Source: an uncultured bacterium
Lineage (GTDB): Bacteria; Patescibacteriota; Patescibacteriia; 2-12-FULL-60-25
Direction: 5' to 3'
NCBI GenBank assembly: GCA_937968025.1
Contig: CALBSL010000090.1
Span: 1-7,517, forward strand
DNA length: 7,517 nt
Shown here: positions 6,808 through 7,517 of the stretch, one piece after another
Layout: every line of letters begins with the position of its first letter
Numbering within the stretch: the stretch's first letter is position 1
Position numbers and translations under genes: made by a program
Notes under the pieces: model-generated
What the model was told of the DNA's origin: nothing
The model's input: the letters and a program-made list of their open reading frames with translations, nothing else
Databases searched by the model: none

Positions 6808-6930
6808 TCAGAAACGGGGCAGGGCTGCCGAGATCAGCCACGCTCGCACGAACGGAGCGGCGATGGCGGCGATGCACGAATGAAATCCGTGCCAGATGGT
6901 GGCCAAGAGGCGGATGATCGGCGAATGCAT
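6808..6930 (-). CDS. Possible small hydrophobic peptide, 40 aa
   Basis: The minus strand from ATG (6930-6928) to TGA (6810-6808) encodes 40 residues, starting MHSPIIRLLATIWHGFH and ending AWLISAALPRF. About residues 5-37 are hydrophobic with scattered Arg/His, which would suit a single membrane helix or an amphipathic peptide. GGAG (6941-6938) lies 7 nt before the ATG, a plausible Shine-Dalgarno, unlike the other genes here. The TGA is followed after 6 nt by a minus-strand terminator. Convergence with miaB and the matched terminator support a real gene. I do not recognise the peptide. The alternative is a chance ORF in a spacer, with the hairpin serving a longer minus-strand transcript; I see no -10 element upstream. 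Confidence 0.4.
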   Translation of the reverse strand: MHSPIIRLLATIWHGFHSCIAAIAAPFVRAWLISAALPRF

Positions 6931-6988
6931 GGCTACTCTCCGACGGTGGGTGGGGTGACGTCTCGTTCAGCTCGCCGTCGATGGCGAC

Positions 6989-7517
6989 GTGACGATCTCC
7001 GGAAAGGTTTCGGTCGCCGCTCGATTCGTCAGCCAGCCGGTGCTCGCGCAGGTGCCCGGCCCCGGCGGCGGCAGCGCGCCGCTCGATCCCGCGACGGCGG
7101 CGCAGGTCGAGCGCCTGCTCGCGACGCTGGGCCCGATGCTGCACGACCTGGACGCCGCCATGGCGGCGCTGGGCGGCCTGCAGGCCGCGGGGGTCGATGT
7201 CATCGACATCGGCCTCAAGCCGAACCCGTTCAAGGACGGGGCGATGCAGCACAAGATCGACATCGCGTGGCAGATCGACGAACGCCGCGACGACGGCAAG
7301 CGGCACGTCCTCTACAAGCGCTACACGCTGAGCCTGAACGAGAAGGCGACGCTTCGGCACGACCTTGAATCCTGGCGCGGCAAGCCGTTCACGCGCGACG
7401 AGGAGATGGGCTTTGACGTGGAGACCATCATCGGCGCGAACTGCCTGATCAACGTGCAGCACAAGCCCGGCACGAAGGACCCCAACAAGGTGTTCGCCAA
7501 CGTCGTGTCGGTGATGC
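6989..7517 (+). CDS. GC-rich phage-like conserved protein (start uncertain, 3' end cut by window edge)
   Basis: The frame is open from 6959, just after an in-frame TGA (6956-6958), to the window end, with G or C at nearly every third position after about 7025. The first start codon in it is GTG 6989, giving at least 176 residues. Residues 1-22 (VTISGKVSVAARF) lead to a Gly/Pro hinge (24-31), then a helical Ala/Leu stretch (33-68). Residues 76-176 run from LKPNPFKDG through YKRYTLSLNEKATLRHDLESW and GKPFTRDEEMGFDVETIIGANCL to KVFANVVSVM. The pattern K/R-Y-T-L-S-L-x-E-K-x-x-L-R-x-D-L-E-S-W-R-G-x-F-T resembles a conserved phage protein, often near replication or recombination genes and possibly ssDNA-binding. 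That is recalled, not searched, and I do not claim a function. Codon use and GC differ sharply from the genes to the left. No Shine-Dalgarno fits GTG 6989. Confidence 0.6.
   Translation, partial: MTISGKVSVAARFVSQPVLAQVPGPGGGSAPLDPATAAQVERLLATLGPMLHDLDAAMAALGGLQAAGVDVIDIGLKPNPFKDGAMQHKIDIAWQIDERRDDGKRHVLYKRYTLSLNEKATLRHDLESWRGKPFTRDEEMGFDVETIIGANCLINVQHKPGTKDPNKVFANVVSVM

Noticed and set aside
6956..6958. TGA read as glycine (as in some CPR lineages), fusing MATLRRWVG to RLVQLAVDGD
   Set aside because: All five complete plus-strand genes use TAA or TAG stops, which is compatible, but none has an internal TGA and glycine is always GGN. Composition is too GC-rich for the known recoded lineages, and the site lies at a probable junction.
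6805..6960. tRNA or att site marking a phage insertion after miaB
   Set aside because: I found no cloverleaf or direct repeat with another part of the window in this stretch.
6880..7368. Plus-strand ORF of 162 residues rich in Arg
   Set aside because: It is an out-of-frame reading of the GC-rich gene; the other plus frame has GC3 bias and recognisable protein motifs.
6500..7462. Minus-strand ORF of 320 residues
   Set aside because: It runs through the miaB 3' end and its hairpin and is the reverse shadow of a GC-rich plus-strand gene; composition is Arg/Pro/His-rich with no recognisable domain.

Overview
The window looks like a piece of a Patescibacteria (CPR) type chromosome of roughly 50% GC. 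This is an inference from compact glycolytic genes with almost no spacers, the absence of Shine-Dalgarno sequences before the main genes, a SIMPL/DUF541 membrane protein inside the glycolytic run, and a secreted Pro/Lys-rich protein with thrombospondin-type-3-like calcium motifs. The last ~500 bp are much richer in G+C and look phage-derived or foreign.

Layout. On the minus strand, bases 1009 to 1 encode a secreted or surface protein: signal peptide, DxDxDG motifs, a WYVDP segment, a long KP-rich linker, and a C-terminal part cut by the window edge. It diverges from a plus-strand operon across 68 bp. That operon holds gap (GAPDH, 1078-2088), pgk (2095-3300) and a SIMPL-domain membrane protein (3303-4070), spaced by 6 and 2 bp and closed by a 10-bp-stem terminator at 4082-4111. 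Enolase (4131-5414) follows immediately with its own promoter, then miaB (5455-6804), the tRNA methylthiotransferase, again with a promoter-like pair of hexamers. gap, pgk and eno cover three steps of lower glycolysis; phosphoglycerate mutase and pyruvate kinase are not in the window.

The most coherent non-genic signal is promoter placement. Upstream of four genes (minus-strand surface protein, gap, eno, miaB) a -10-like hexamer lies only 6-9 nt before the ATG, which predicts leaderless or nearly leaderless mRNAs.

Right end. A strong minus-strand terminator lies inside the last codons of miaB, and just beyond it is a possible 40-codon minus-strand gene (6808-6930) encoding a hydrophobic peptide. 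From about 6959 a very GC-rich frame runs off the right edge. It encodes a protein whose C-terminal half resembles a conserved phage protein (possibly ssDNA-binding). Its start is unclear and the composition jump is abrupt, so it is either a recently acquired phage gene or an assembly join.
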